This document shows, in pieces, positions 25,198 to 34,281 of a stretch of 64,000 bases of DNA. Position 1 is the stretch's first letter; the number at the start of each line of letters is the position of its first letter. The stretch comes from Clostridiales bacterium UBA1390 (lineage in GTDB: Bacteria; Bacillota; Clostridia; Lachnospirales; Bianqueaceae): NCBI GenBank assembly GCA_002305315.1, contig DBQQ01000046.1, positions 1-64,000 on the forward strand, written 5' to 3'. Below the pieces are notes generated by a model, which had not been told where the DNA came from, did not search any database, and saw nothing but the letters and a program-made list of their open reading frames with translations. A program made the translations under genes and the position numbers.

Positions 25198-26124
25198 ATG
25201 AACACATTATCCTTACGTTATGCACTAGAAGTCAATCGTACCCGCTCCATCACGAAAGCCGCACAGAATCTATACATGGGACAGCCCAATCTGAGTCGCG
25301 CCATTCGAGATCTGGAAAAAGATCTCGGCATCGTGATCTTTGAACGAACCACCAAGGGTGTCACTCCCACTGAAAAAGGACGCATTTTCCTGGAACGCGC
25401 TGCCAGCATCTTAGCACAGCTGGATGACCTGGAAGCATTATACCGTTCTGACAATGCAGATTCCATCTATTTAAATGTCGCCTTGCCCAGAGTTACTTAT
25501 GCGTCTTTTGCCTTTACCCGCTTTCTGAACACCCTACACCCTGCTCATGAAATGAGTATTCATTTCAAAGAGGAGGCTCCTATGAATGCGGTACAGGATG
25601 TGGTTCGGGGAGACATGGATTTTGCAGTCATACGTTACCAAGAGCCTTACTTTGGCTTTTTTCTGAATTTGATGGAAGAATGGAATCTGGATTATGAACC
25701 GCTTTTTTCGTTTCAACAGCTGGCTCTTGTAAGTCGTTCTCATCCACTGGCCGGGCGCACGCAGATCTGTGCTCAAGATTTGATGCCTTACATAGAAGTC
25801 GTACATGGAGATTATCAGGTTCCTGCGCTCACGCTTGCCGAATTTCCGACTTCTCTTTCCCCCACCGCTTCTCATAATCAGAAAATCTATGTCTATGACC
25901 GCGGCAGCCAATTTGAGGTTCTGCGCCAGGTAACAGGCTCTTATATGTGGGTGTCTCCCATGCCTCAGGAGACGCTCGATGAGTACCAGATGATCACGCT
26001 TCCCTGCCAGGACTTCGATACCACCAGCTGCGATGCCATCATCTATTCCAAAAACAAAAAACTGTCTGATTGGTCAAAACGCTGCATTGCGTTTATGAAA
26101 AACTATGTGAAGTCCCTTCGCTGA
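25198..26124 (+). CDS. LysR-family transcriptional regulator
   Basis: A 308-aa regulator. The N-terminal winged helix (residues 1-60) includes SITKAAQNLYMGQPNLSRAIRDLE. The effector domain follows from about residue 85 (LNVALPRVTYASF) to the C-terminus. GGAGG at 25187-25191 supports the ATG at 25198 rather than the one at 25180. It is transcribed away from the Fe-alcohol dehydrogenase, which is the usual sign of a regulator and its target. The inducer is unknown. Confidence 0.93.
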   Translation: MNTLSLRYALEVNRTRSITKAAQNLYMGQPNLSRAIRDLEKDLGIVIFERTTKGVTPTEKGRIFLERAASILAQLDDLEALYRSDNADSIYLNVALPRVTYASFAFTRFLNTLHPAHEMSIHFKEEAPMNAVQDVVRGDMDFAVIRYQEPYFGFFLNLMEEWNLDYEPLFSFQQLALVSRSHPLAGRTQICAQDLMPYIEVVHGDYQVPALTLAEFPTSLSPTASHNQKIYVYDRGSQFEVLRQVTGSYMWVSPMPQETLDEYQMITLPCQDFDTTSCDAIIYSKNKKLSDWSKRCIAFMKNYVKSLR

Positions 26125-26141
26125 AACCCTATTCAAGAAAA

Positions 26142-26172
26142 GACGCATTGCCGATAAACTTAGCAATGCGTC
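26142..26172. terminator. Bidirectional terminator between lysR and pyk
   Basis: A perfect stem GACGCATTGC/GCAATGCGTC (26142-26151 and 26163-26172) with T-rich flanks on both sides. Confidence 0.88.
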
Positions 26173-26178
26173 CTTTCT

Positions 26179-27594
26179 TTATACCCGCAAAATTCTCATC
26201 ATGTTACACTGGTCACCCTTCTCCAAAGAAGTACCAGAAAGTACAATGACCAAGTCTCCCGGCGATACCGCCCCCACCTCTAAGGCACGCAGTTTGGCAT
26301 ACTCTACCAACTGTTCCGGAGACTCCTGTTCAGTAGCCCGCACTGGCGACACGCCCCAAGCCAAGCTTAACTGCTCGTACCCTTTCTGGCTCACCGTGGC
26401 GCCGATAATCGGACATGCCGGGCGATAATTGGAAAGTGTCCTTGCCGTCATCCCCGAGCGAGTAACAACCAGAATCGCCTTCGCATCCAGATAATGTGCC
26501 GCGTCGCAAGCTGCCTGCGCTAATGCATCAACAATCTCATGTCCCAGCTGCAGATGCGCCTGATTGAAAATTTTCACATAGTCCTGCGCCCGTTCTGCCG
26601 CTTCTGCAATGGATGCCATCGTTTTCACCGTTTCCTCCGGGTATTTTCCCACAGAAACCTCTCCCGACAGCATGATTGCCGTCGTACCATCATAAATCGC
26701 ATTGGCCACATCGGATACCTCTGCCCGTGTCGGACGTGGATTATTGATCATGGATTCCAGCATCTGTGTAGCTGTCACTACATGCTTTCCCTTTCGATAA
26801 CATTTCTCAATAATCATCTTCTGCAGCGCCGGCAGTTCCTTAAATGCTACTTCCACTCCCATATCTCCGCGCGCGACCATGATTCCGTCGCTTACATCAA
26901 TGATCTCATCCAGGTGCTCGATTCCCTGCGTATTCTCAATCTTAGAGATGATCTGTATATCCTCTGCGCCATATAAAGACAACAACGCGCGTACTTGACG
27001 CACATCATCCGCAGACCGCACAAAAGAGCATGCGATAAAGTCCACGCCCTGCTCGATGCCAAATACAATATCCTCCAGATCTGCTTTACTGATGTACGGT
27101 GTAGGGATTGCTACGTTGGGCACATTTACACTTTTATGGTTGCTGATGCGTCCGCTGTTCAACACGCGACATACCACATCCTGCCCCTTCACTTCTGTGA
27201 CCTCCATATCAATCTTACCATCATCCAACAAAATATGGGTTCCTCGCTTTACTACTTTTGCCAAGAACTCATACGTAAGAGAAGCACGCTGCGCTGTCCC
27301 CATCTCTTCCTTCGGCGTCAGCGTAAAGATATCCCCTTCTTTAAGCATCGCAAAACCATTCTCAAAATTCTGCAGCCGAATCTCAGGGCCCTTGGTGTCC
27401 AGAAGCAATGCTACCGGCAAATCCAACTCCTCTCGGATCTCCTTTACCATCTGTATCCTCTGGCGCTGTTCCTCATGATCTCCATGAGAAAAATTAAACC
27501 GGGCACAGTTCATTCCACTTAACATCAGCTCTTTGATCTTGGCCGGATCATCTACTGCCGGCCCTAAAGTACAAATAATCTTGGTTCTTCTCAT
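26179..27594 (-). CDS. pyk: Pyruvate kinase
   Basis: A 471-aa glycolytic enzyme converting phosphoenolpyruvate and ADP to pyruvate and ATP. It shows the start MRRTKIICTLGPA, the phosphate-binding stretch GMNCARFNFSHG, the active-site signature ISKIENTQGIEHLDEI with its Lys, and VARGDMGVE. It ends after the allosteric C domain and lacks the extra PEP-utiliser domain of Bacillus pyruvate kinase. An extended -10 (TGTTATAAT, -10 box at 27653-27648) lies about 54 bases upstream. Confidence 0.97.
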   Translation of the reverse strand: MRRTKIICTLGPAVDDPAKIKELMLSGMNCARFNFSHGDHEEQRQRIQMVKEIREELDLPVALLLDTKGPEIRLQNFENGFAMLKEGDIFTLTPKEEMGTAQRASLTYEFLAKVVKRGTHILLDDGKIDMEVTEVKGQDVVCRVLNSGRISNHKSVNVPNVAIPTPYISKADLEDIVFGIEQGVDFIACSFVRSADDVRQVRALLSLYGAEDIQIISKIENTQGIEHLDEIIDVSDGIMVARGDMGVEVAFKELPALQKMIIEKCYRKGKHVVTATQMLESMINNPRPTRAEVSDVANAIYDGTTAIMLSGEVSVGKYPEETVKTMASIAEAAERAQDYVKIFNQAHLQLGHEIVDALAQAACDAAHYLDAKAILVVTRSGMTARTLSNYRPACPIIGATVSQKGYEQLSLAWGVSPVRATEQESPEQLVEYAKLRALEVGAVSPGDLVIVLSGTSLEKGDQCNMMRILRV

Positions 27595-27756
27595 CTTCTA
27601 TAACCTCACTCCGATTTATGACCCTATCTTTTGTTTTTTCTTTCTGCATTATAACACAGGATATCTGAAAAGAAAAGCTTGAATTTTTACGAAATTCAAA
27701 GTAATATATTATCATGATGCCACAAATGCGTCAAAAAACAGATCAGGAGGAACACC

Positions 27757-29700
27757 ATGCAGCAGATCGAAACGATGTGCCACATTCAAACATGCAATAC
27801 GATTATTGTTGGCAGCGGTGCGGCAGGATATAGCGCCGCGGAACGCTTATGGCAGTTGGGACAGCACGACATACTTTTGTTGACAGAGGGTAAAAACGCA
27901 GGTACTTCCCGGAACACAGGTTCCGATAAGCAAACCTATTATAAGCTGACCTTATCTGGTGATGGTCAGGATTCCTACACCGAAATGGCGCAGACACTGT
28001 TTCAGGGAGGGTCCATCGACGGAGATCAGGCATTAGCCGAAGCGGTTGGCTCCGTCCCCTGTTTTATACATCTGGCGGAGTTAGGTGTTCCTTTTCCCAC
28101 GAATCGTTGGGGAGAATATGTGGGATACAAGACGGATCATGATCCCAGAGACCGCGCTACATCCGCCGGTCCCTTAACCTCCCGCATGATGACAGAGGCC
28201 TTAGAACGCTCCGTGAATCAGCTTGGCGTCCCGATTTTGGATCACCATCTGCTGCTGCAGATTCTCACAGAGCAGAATCAGGTGCAAGGTGTGATCTGCC
28301 TGGACATGGATCTGGAAAAGCTGGTACTCATTCGCTGTCGTAATCTGATTCTGGCTACCGGAGGACCTGCCTGCCTATATGCGGACTCCGTATATCCCGC
28401 CAGTCAGCATGGGGCGAACGGCATTGCTTTTGCCTGCGGCGCCCATGGTCAGAACCTGACCGAATGGCAGTATGGTATCGCCTCACTGCATCCCCGTTGG
28501 AATGTGTCTGGAACCTATATGCAAGTTCTTCCCCGGTTCTTTTCTACCGAACAGGACGGAAGCGATCCACGAGAATTCTTGCAAGAGGCTTTCCCCTGCT
28601 ATGAGGATATGTTGAACCAGATCTTCCTGAAAGGCTATCAATGGCCTTTTGACAGTCGTAAAGCATTGGACGGCTCTTCGCGTCTGGATCTTCTTGTCTA
28701 TCAGGAACGTTCTTTGCGCGGACGCCGTGTGTTTCTGGATTATCGCCAGAATCCCGAAAATCGGGAAATTGTCTGGGATCTGCTGTCTCCAGAAGCGTCA
28801 GCTTATCTGCGAAAAGCCGGCGCCCTGCAAGATACTCCTTTTGCGCGTCTTTCTCATATGAATCAGCCTGCTGTAGACTTCTACCGCAGCCGTGGCGTGA
28901 ATCTTGCGGCAGAACCTTTAGAGATTGCTCTCTGTGCCCAGCATAACAACGGTGGTATCGCTGTAAATTCCTGGTGGCATACCCAGGTCGAGGGACTGTT
29001 TGCCATTGGGGAAGCTGCTGGAACACATGGCGTCTATCGTCCCGGCGGTACTGCGCTGAATGCCGGTCAAGTCGGGGCTCTTCGCTGCGCCCGCTACATT
29101 GCTGCCAATCGAAAAGGGGATCCCGATGATCTTTCTTCTTCGAATCAAGATCATCTTCATATCTGGAAAGAATGGATTGCTGCCCTGCGTTCTCGTCCTG
29201 AGAATGCGCAAAATATCGCGGCTCATCTTCGTCGATCCATGAGCGACGGTGCCGGCGCCTTCCGCTCTCTTTCCCGTATGGAAGAATTACATGAACAGGT
29301 GCAGTCCCTATTGTCACATTTTCCTGACCCTATTGGTGCAGGATCCGGCAAAACGGGTTTGATTCAGGCTCTTCGGCTCCGTGACCAGCTTCTGACTATG
29401 GAAGTATACTTAACTGCCATGATGGATTATGCCAAACATTGTCAGCATAGCCGCGGCAGCGCTCTATATCAGACAGTTGACGGATATCTTCCTCATATAT
29501 CCAGTGCCGTCATTCCTGAGCTCTTTCGATTTCTTCCTGACGATGGCAGCTTGAATCACCAGATTCAGGAGACAATATACTCTCCTGAGGGAAGCACAAC
29601 AAACTGGCGTCCTGTGCGCCCTATCCCTGACCGAAGCAGCGACTTTTTCGAAAATATCTGGCGCGGATATCGAGAAAATCAAAATATATCGGATGAATGA
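27757..29700 (+). CDS. FAD-dependent fumarate reductase/L-aspartate oxidase-like protein
   Basis: A 647-aa flavoprotein. The N-terminal Rossmann motif is IIVGSGAAGYSAAERL, followed by TSRNTGSDKQTYYKL. A capping domain occupies the middle. The second FAD segment reads HNNGGIAVNSWWHTQVEGLFAIGEAAG and then GVYRPGGTALNAGQVGALRCA, typical of the succinate dehydrogenase/fumarate reductase flavoprotein superfamily. A helical C-terminal domain follows. No Fe-S partner or nad genes are nearby, so the electron acceptor and substrate are unknown. AGGAGG lies 7 bases before the ATG. It is followed after 47 bases by the MATE pump. Confidence 0.85.
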   Translation: MQQIETMCHIQTCNTIIVGSGAAGYSAAERLWQLGQHDILLLTEGKNAGTSRNTGSDKQTYYKLTLSGDGQDSYTEMAQTLFQGGSIDGDQALAEAVGSVPCFIHLAELGVPFPTNRWGEYVGYKTDHDPRDRATSAGPLTSRMMTEALERSVNQLGVPILDHHLLLQILTEQNQVQGVICLDMDLEKLVLIRCRNLILATGGPACLYADSVYPASQHGANGIAFACGAHGQNLTEWQYGIASLHPRWNVSGTYMQVLPRFFSTEQDGSDPREFLQEAFPCYEDMLNQIFLKGYQWPFDSRKALDGSSRLDLLVYQERSLRGRRVFLDYRQNPENREIVWDLLSPEASAYLRKAGALQDTPFARLSHMNQPAVDFYRSRGVNLAAEPLEIALCAQHNNGGIAVNSWWHTQVEGLFAIGEAAGTHGVYRPGGTALNAGQVGALRCARYIAANRKGDPDDLSSSNQDHLHIWKEWIAALRSRPENAQNIAAHLRRSMSDGAGAFRSLSRMEELHEQVQSLLSHFPDPIGAGSGKTGLIQALRLRDQLLTMEVYLTAMMDYAKHCQHSRGSALYQTVDGYLPHISSAVIPELFRFLPDDGSLNHQIQETIYSPEGSTTNWRPVRPIPDRSSDFFENIWRGYRENQNISDE

Positions 29701-29747
29701 ACCCTCTGCCAGTTTCTAAAACATAATCTCTAAAGAAAGGTAATACC

Positions 29748-31127
29748 ATGGTCGATCAGAAAAAAACAATTCTTTTTGAACAAATGCCTGTTCCCAAGGC
29801 TGTTATGAAACTTGCTGTTCCCACAGTTCTCAGCTCTCTTGTCATGGTTTTCTACAATTTGGCTGATACATATTTTGTTGGTATGTTGAATGACCCGATT
29901 GAAAATGCAGGAGTAGCTTTGGCTGCTCCCGTTCTCTTAGCCTTCAATGCCATTAACAATCTGTTCGGTGTAGGTTCCTCCAGTATGATGAGCCGTGCTT
30001 TAGGCCGCAAAGACTATGATACGGTATATCGCAGTTCTGCGTTTGGCTTCTACTGCTCTGTCATCTCCGGCCTTCTGTTTTCTCTATTATGCACAATATG
30101 CAAAAATCCCTTACTTTCTCTTCTGGGGGCCGATGCGCAGACCTATGCGGCAACCGATGGCTACATGTTTTGGACAGTGACCCTAGGGGCTGCACCTTCC
30201 ATCCTCAATGTAGTTATGGCCTATATGGTGCGCGCTGAAGGCGCTTCGCTGCATGCTAGTCTGGGAACTATGAGTGGATGCCTTTTAAATATCCTTCTGG
30301 ATCCTATATTTATTCTCCCCTGGGGCTTCAATATGGGAGCCGCCGGCGCCGGGCTGGCTACATTCATCTCCAACTGTGTAGCATGCTTGTATTTCTTTAT
30401 TCTGCTTTTTATCAAACGAAAAACTACATATGTATGTATCCGTCCCCAGATGTTTCGCGTCCGTAAGACCGTGGCGCTGGGCATCTTCGGCGTAGGTATT
30501 CCTGCTGCCATCCAGAATCTTTTGAATGTAACCGGCATGACTGTGCTCAACAATTTTACCTCTGCCTTTGGAGCAGACGCTGTCGCCGCCATGGGAATCA
30601 CGCAAAAAATCAATATGGTTCCTATGAACATTTCTCAAGGGCTCTCTCAGGGCATTATGCCGCTGATCAGTTATAACTATTCCAGCGGGAACATTCCTCG
30701 AATGAGAAAAACCCTGACCTTCACTATGAAAATTGCGCTAAGTTTTATCGTCTGCATGTCTGCCATCTACTTCTTTGCGGCCGATACGGTGGTCAATCTC
30801 TTCATGGAGAATGAGAGTATCATCTCCTACGGTTCCCGATTCCTGCGCGGTTTCTGTCTGGGGCTTCCCTTCCTGTGTTTGGACTTTATCGCCGTGGGTG
30901 TGTTCCAGGCTGTGGGTATGGGAATGAAATCTCTGATTTTTGCTATCTTGCGAAAGATTGTTTTAGAGATTCCGGCATTATTTATCCTAAACTGGCTCTT
31001 TCCATTATACGGTCTGGCCTACGCGCAGTTTTTTGCAGAACTGATTCTATCCCTTGTCGCGATCTTCGTGCTACTGCGTATGTTTCGCGATTTGAAACAG
31101 CAGTACGAAAGACAACAGAACGCTTAA
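29748..31127 (+). CDS. MATE-family efflux transporter
   Basis: A 459-aa membrane protein with twelve hydrophobic segments in two similar halves. The first half has PTVLSSLVMVFYNLADTYFVG, the standard N-terminal MATE pattern, and the second has GIPAAIQNLLNVTGMTVLNNF. The family exports cationic drugs or metabolites by sodium or proton antiport. AAAGAAAGG precedes the ATG; a strong terminator follows. Confidence 0.95.
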   Translation: MVDQKKTILFEQMPVPKAVMKLAVPTVLSSLVMVFYNLADTYFVGMLNDPIENAGVALAAPVLLAFNAINNLFGVGSSSMMSRALGRKDYDTVYRSSAFGFYCSVISGLLFSLLCTICKNPLLSLLGADAQTYAATDGYMFWTVTLGAAPSILNVVMAYMVRAEGASLHASLGTMSGCLLNILLDPIFILPWGFNMGAAGAGLATFISNCVACLYFFILLFIKRKTTYVCIRPQMFRVRKTVALGIFGVGIPAAIQNLLNVTGMTVLNNFTSAFGADAVAAMGITQKINMVPMNISQGLSQGIMPLISYNYSSGNIPRMRKTLTFTMKIALSFIVCMSAIYFFAADTVVNLFMENESIISYGSRFLRGFCLGLPFLCLDFIAVGVFQAVGMGMKSLIFAILRKIVLEIPALFILNWLFPLYGLAYAQFFAELILSLVAIFVLLRMFRDLKQQYERQQNA

Positions 31128-31131
31128 TCAG

Positions 31132-31180
31132 AAAAGACCGGAATGTTGGATTCTGAAAAGAATCTCATTCCGGTCTTTTT
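31132..31180. terminator. Bidirectional terminator
   Basis: A long stem AAAAGACCGGAATG/CATTCCGGTCTTTT (31132-31145 and 31166-31179) with a 20-base loop and flanking T runs, between the MATE and LCP genes. Confidence 0.92.
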
Positions 31181-31208
31181 CTTAGACAAAACCTGGCATT
31201 CGCACTAT

Positions 31209-32240
31209 TTATTCGATTCCATATAACACTTCACCCAAACGGGTATGAATATCATCCAAATATGGGACTAATACCATCATTCCATTGATCACCGCATCAT
31301 AATATTCCCCATCATCCGGCACATGGTACTGCTGAATCTCCTGGATACCCAACATCTCACTGCCATAGGAGAGGATCGTCCCCGCATCCATATCCGTATA
31401 TACCAAGTCTAAAACCTGATTTGCAGCTCCTAAAATTTCCGCCCAGCCCAGATCCTTAAACCGCATGAACAGCGAATTGAGTACGGTTCTCTGTCGGTTG
31501 GTACGTCCGAAATCGCTATCAATATAACGGATACGCGAATACCTCATGGCCAGTTCACCGTCCATATGATATTCGCCGGCTCCAGATAATCCCAGATAAT
31601 CGGATTCAGCCTGCGTCAGCGTGATATCCACACCACCCAGCGCATCAATCACTTGTGGGAACGTGTTGAAGTCCACCATCACATGTCCATCCACATGAAT
31701 CCCAAAATTAAGTTCCAGCGTGGCATCCAAAAGATCTGTCCCTCCGAAGGCATATGCTGCATTCAGCCGGTTATCGCTGTATCCTGGAATCTGTACATAT
31801 AGATCCCTCAAAAACGAAGTCATGGAAACTGTTTTTTCCGTACGATTCAGCGTACAGAGAATCATCGTATCCGATCGCCCCGAATACTCTCGTCCGTCAA
31901 TCCCGATCAGAAGAATGTTGACAATATTGGGATCAGAATATACCCATTCTCCATCATAGGTATTTCCACTGTCATCGTCTGATGGATTCGTCACTGGCCA
32001 TGTCACATCTTCCGGATCCACTACTACCGTAGAGTTTTCCTCTCCAATACTATCCTGTTCAAAAGTCTCTGTGACAGAGCTTTGCTGTACTTCCGGAATC
32101 CTTTGAATACTATTAAGACGCAGGTAGATATACCCCAGCGCCAAAAGCGCTACAACTACAATAATTAACACAATTGCCGTAACGACAATCCCAGCGATCA
32201 ATGCTGCGTTCTTTTTCTTTTTTGGTCCTTTGGCAGCCAC
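31209..32240 (-). CDS. LytR-CpsA-Psr (LCP) family cell-wall ligase
   Basis: A 343-aa protein with a basic N-terminus and one signal anchor (residues about 12-38). The extracellular LCP domain shows LLIGIDGR, GRSDTMILCTLN, SMTSFLRDLYVQIPG, NRLNAAYAFGG and LGGVDITL; the Arg and Asp residues bind the polyprenyl pyrophosphate. Members attach teichoic acids or other polymers to peptidoglycan. The start is GTG at 32240 with AAAGGAGA about 10 bases upstream. A consensus promoter lies at 32278-32306. Confidence 0.94.
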   Translation of the reverse strand: MAAKGPKKKKNAALIAGIVVTAIVLIIVVVALLALGYIYLRLNSIQRIPEVQQSSVTETFEQDSIGEENSTVVVDPEDVTWPVTNPSDDDSGNTYDGEWVYSDPNIVNILLIGIDGREYSGRSDTMILCTLNRTEKTVSMTSFLRDLYVQIPGYSDNRLNAAYAFGGTDLLDATLELNFGIHVDGHVMVDFNTFPQVIDALGGVDITLTQAESDYLGLSGAGEYHMDGELAMRYSRIRYIDSDFGRTNRQRTVLNSLFMRFKDLGWAEILGAANQVLDLVYTDMDAGTILSYGSEMLGIQEIQQYHVPDDGEYYDAVINGMMVLVPYLDDIHTRLGEVLYGIE

Positions 32241-32277
32241 CCGATCCGGTCTCCTTTCTTACTATCAGAATGAATTT

Positions 32278-32306
32278 AGTATAAGCGCGTGCTCTTCATT
32301 TGTCAA
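32278..32306 (-). promoter_or_regulatory. Consensus sigma-A promoter of the LCP gene
   Basis: Minus-strand TTGACA (32306-32301), a 17-bp spacer, and TATACT (32283-32278), 38 bases upstream of the start codon. Confidence 0.88.
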
Positions 32307-32343
32307 GATACCCATTCTTACGATTTTATGAATTTCCATTTTC

Positions 32344-34254
32344 CTAGTATCCTCGCTGATAACGGGTATATTCATAAAATTGCTGCTTTCTTTCATACAT
32401 CTGCTTCTCTTCGGACTTTACCAGTGTATCCATGTCGGATATAGCTTTCTCCCACGCAATTCCCACCGATACGTAGATTCCATTCTCCTCTAGTTTTCGT
32501 CTTATATCCTCGCCTTTATAACGTACATTTTTCTCCTCTTCGTCAACGACAAAAGCAACAAACTCATCGCCTCCTATTCTATATGTAAAGGAAAATCCGT
32601 ACTGACGCTGCAATTCTTCCGCTACTCGCTTCAGTGCCTGATCTCCTGCGCCGTGTCCCTGCTGATTATTCAGTTCATGCAGTCCATTCACATCCATATA
32701 GACGCAGGCTAAGGAGGTATGATACATCTTCGGATACTTGGGAAGATCCGCCTCATAGCGATTTCGATTATAGATGCCCAGCAAAGCATCTGTCTCCCCC
32801 TGCTCTCGCATCGAATCGTAAGACTGCATATTCCGATACAGCATGCTAAAATTGAGTCCCATGCTCTTAAACAATTCTACCAAATCTCCTGTATCCGCAG
32901 CATTGCAAGCCAGAAGTACGCCATATAGATGCCCATCCGCATTCTTAATGGGAACAGCGATCATATTTTTCATATTTTTTTCCCACGGAAGCCACTTCTG
33001 CAGCACGGCCGCGTCATGAGCCGCAAAGTAATCATGTCCTTCTCTAAAATATGCCAGCAATGCGAGCATATTGCGTTCCCACTTCTCTTTTTTCTTCTCT
33101 TTATGTTTGTCTTCTTTTTGCCAAAGATATGTCAGCTTCTCTTGATTCGCTGCTGACATCTGTAAAACAACCTCATCGGCCGCTATTGTCTCTCCCACCT
33201 TCGCTAAGGCTAACTGAATGTTCTCATGTTTCACATGTGCATCAAATAAAAGTTTTCCCACATCATATATATAATGCGCCACATCCAAGCTGCGCTGTTT
33301 TTCTTTACTTTCTTCACGGACAAACCAGACGCCGGATAAAAAGACCAGTAAAAAACAAGCCCCTTCAAACACGAGAAAACAATTCGTAATCGAACGAATT
33401 TCATGGGCGTCTGATAAAACTACCTCTTCCGGCACCGATAACGCGATTCGCCAATCATTTATCGCAAGCGGCATATAGTACATATATAAGAAAGAGCCTG
33501 TCGTCTGAGAAACAAAAACCACATAGTCTCTTTTTCCATCAATCAGACCCTGCTTCAATTGTTCGTGATTATACCCAGGAGCCATTGTCCGAGTTCCCTC
33601 TGCCCATATATTGCCCAATTCCTCGTCTTCATGCCAGGTATCCACCAAAAAATCCCCATCCGATCCTTCGATGATATAGATGGCTGCCTGATCGTCATAC
33701 GGCCGCACAATAAAATTTTGGGGCAGACTTCCCAGTTCCACCACACCATAGAGCATGGCTATCGTTTCTCCCTCTCGAACAACCGGAACATAGTGACGAA
33801 GAATGTATTCATGTTCCCCGCTCCAGTCCCGCGTTCTCTCCGAAATATGGGCTCCTCGTTCCGCCTCTTCTGCAAAAGAGATTTGTCCATTCACATTTAC
33901 TTTTTTTCGTTCTCGGATCAGCACTGTATCATCTGGCAGCAGCAACTCTAGACGAGACATCATGCCAATTGTGATGTAAGATCCTAAAATATCCCATACC
34001 TCTTGCGAGGCTAGATCATCACAACCGGCAATCACCGTTGCCAAAAGTTCCAGCTGTTCCCGATCTGCTTTCGCATGCGCTTCTATCTCTCGCGCCATTT
34101 CTTCTGCTTCCTGATACAATTGCTCAAAGCTTCTTTCTTCTTCCACACGATCTATCCATTCCTTCTCTACCAAAAACCCTATCACCATCAAAAAAATCAA
34201 GATCATCATGGCTACCATAGAACGATGTCTAAAGATTCTTCTTACGCTTCTCAT
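32344..34254 (-). CDS. Membrane diguanylate cyclase with extracellular sensor and GGDEF
   Basis: A 636-aa signalling protein. Membrane helix 1 (about 10-28) and helix 2 (near 280-310) enclose a Cache-like sensor of about 250 residues. A cytoplasmic GAF-like region (about 340-460) follows, then a GGDEF domain with an intact GGDEF motif at 561-565 in YRIGGDEFVAF. The usual RxxD inhibitory site upstream of it is absent, so feedback inhibition by c-di-GMP is not expected at that site. It should make c-di-GMP from GTP. It lies 27 bases after the hybrid kinase gene and is third in an operon with HD-GYP and kinase. Confidence 0.92.
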   Translation of the reverse strand: MRSVRRIFRHRSMVAMMILIFLMVIGFLVEKEWIDRVEEERSFEQLYQEAEEMAREIEAHAKADREQLELLATVIAGCDDLASQEVWDILGSYITIGMMSRLELLLPDDTVLIRERKKVNVNGQISFAEEAERGAHISERTRDWSGEHEYILRHYVPVVREGETIAMLYGVVELGSLPQNFIVRPYDDQAAIYIIEGSDGDFLVDTWHEDEELGNIWAEGTRTMAPGYNHEQLKQGLIDGKRDYVVFVSQTTGSFLYMYYMPLAINDWRIALSVPEEVVLSDAHEIRSITNCFLVFEGACFLLVFLSGVWFVREESKEKQRSLDVAHYIYDVGKLLFDAHVKHENIQLALAKVGETIAADEVVLQMSAANQEKLTYLWQKEDKHKEKKKEKWERNMLALLAYFREGHDYFAAHDAAVLQKWLPWEKNMKNMIAVPIKNADGHLYGVLLACNAADTGDLVELFKSMGLNFSMLYRNMQSYDSMREQGETDALLGIYNRNRYEADLPKYPKMYHTSLACVYMDVNGLHELNNQQGHGAGDQALKRVAEELQRQYGFSFTYRIGGDEFVAFVVDEEEKNVRYKGEDIRRKLEENGIYVSVGIAWEKAISDMDTLVKSEEKQMYERKQQFYEYTRYQRGY

Positions 34255-34281
34255 ATACCCTTCCTCAACTTGCCAACACTT

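Noticed and set aside
28544..29317. A 257-codon minus-strand frame
   Set aside because: It is antisense to the FAD-dependent flavoprotein gene, whose motifs are clear; the product is Arg/Asp-rich with no family resemblance.
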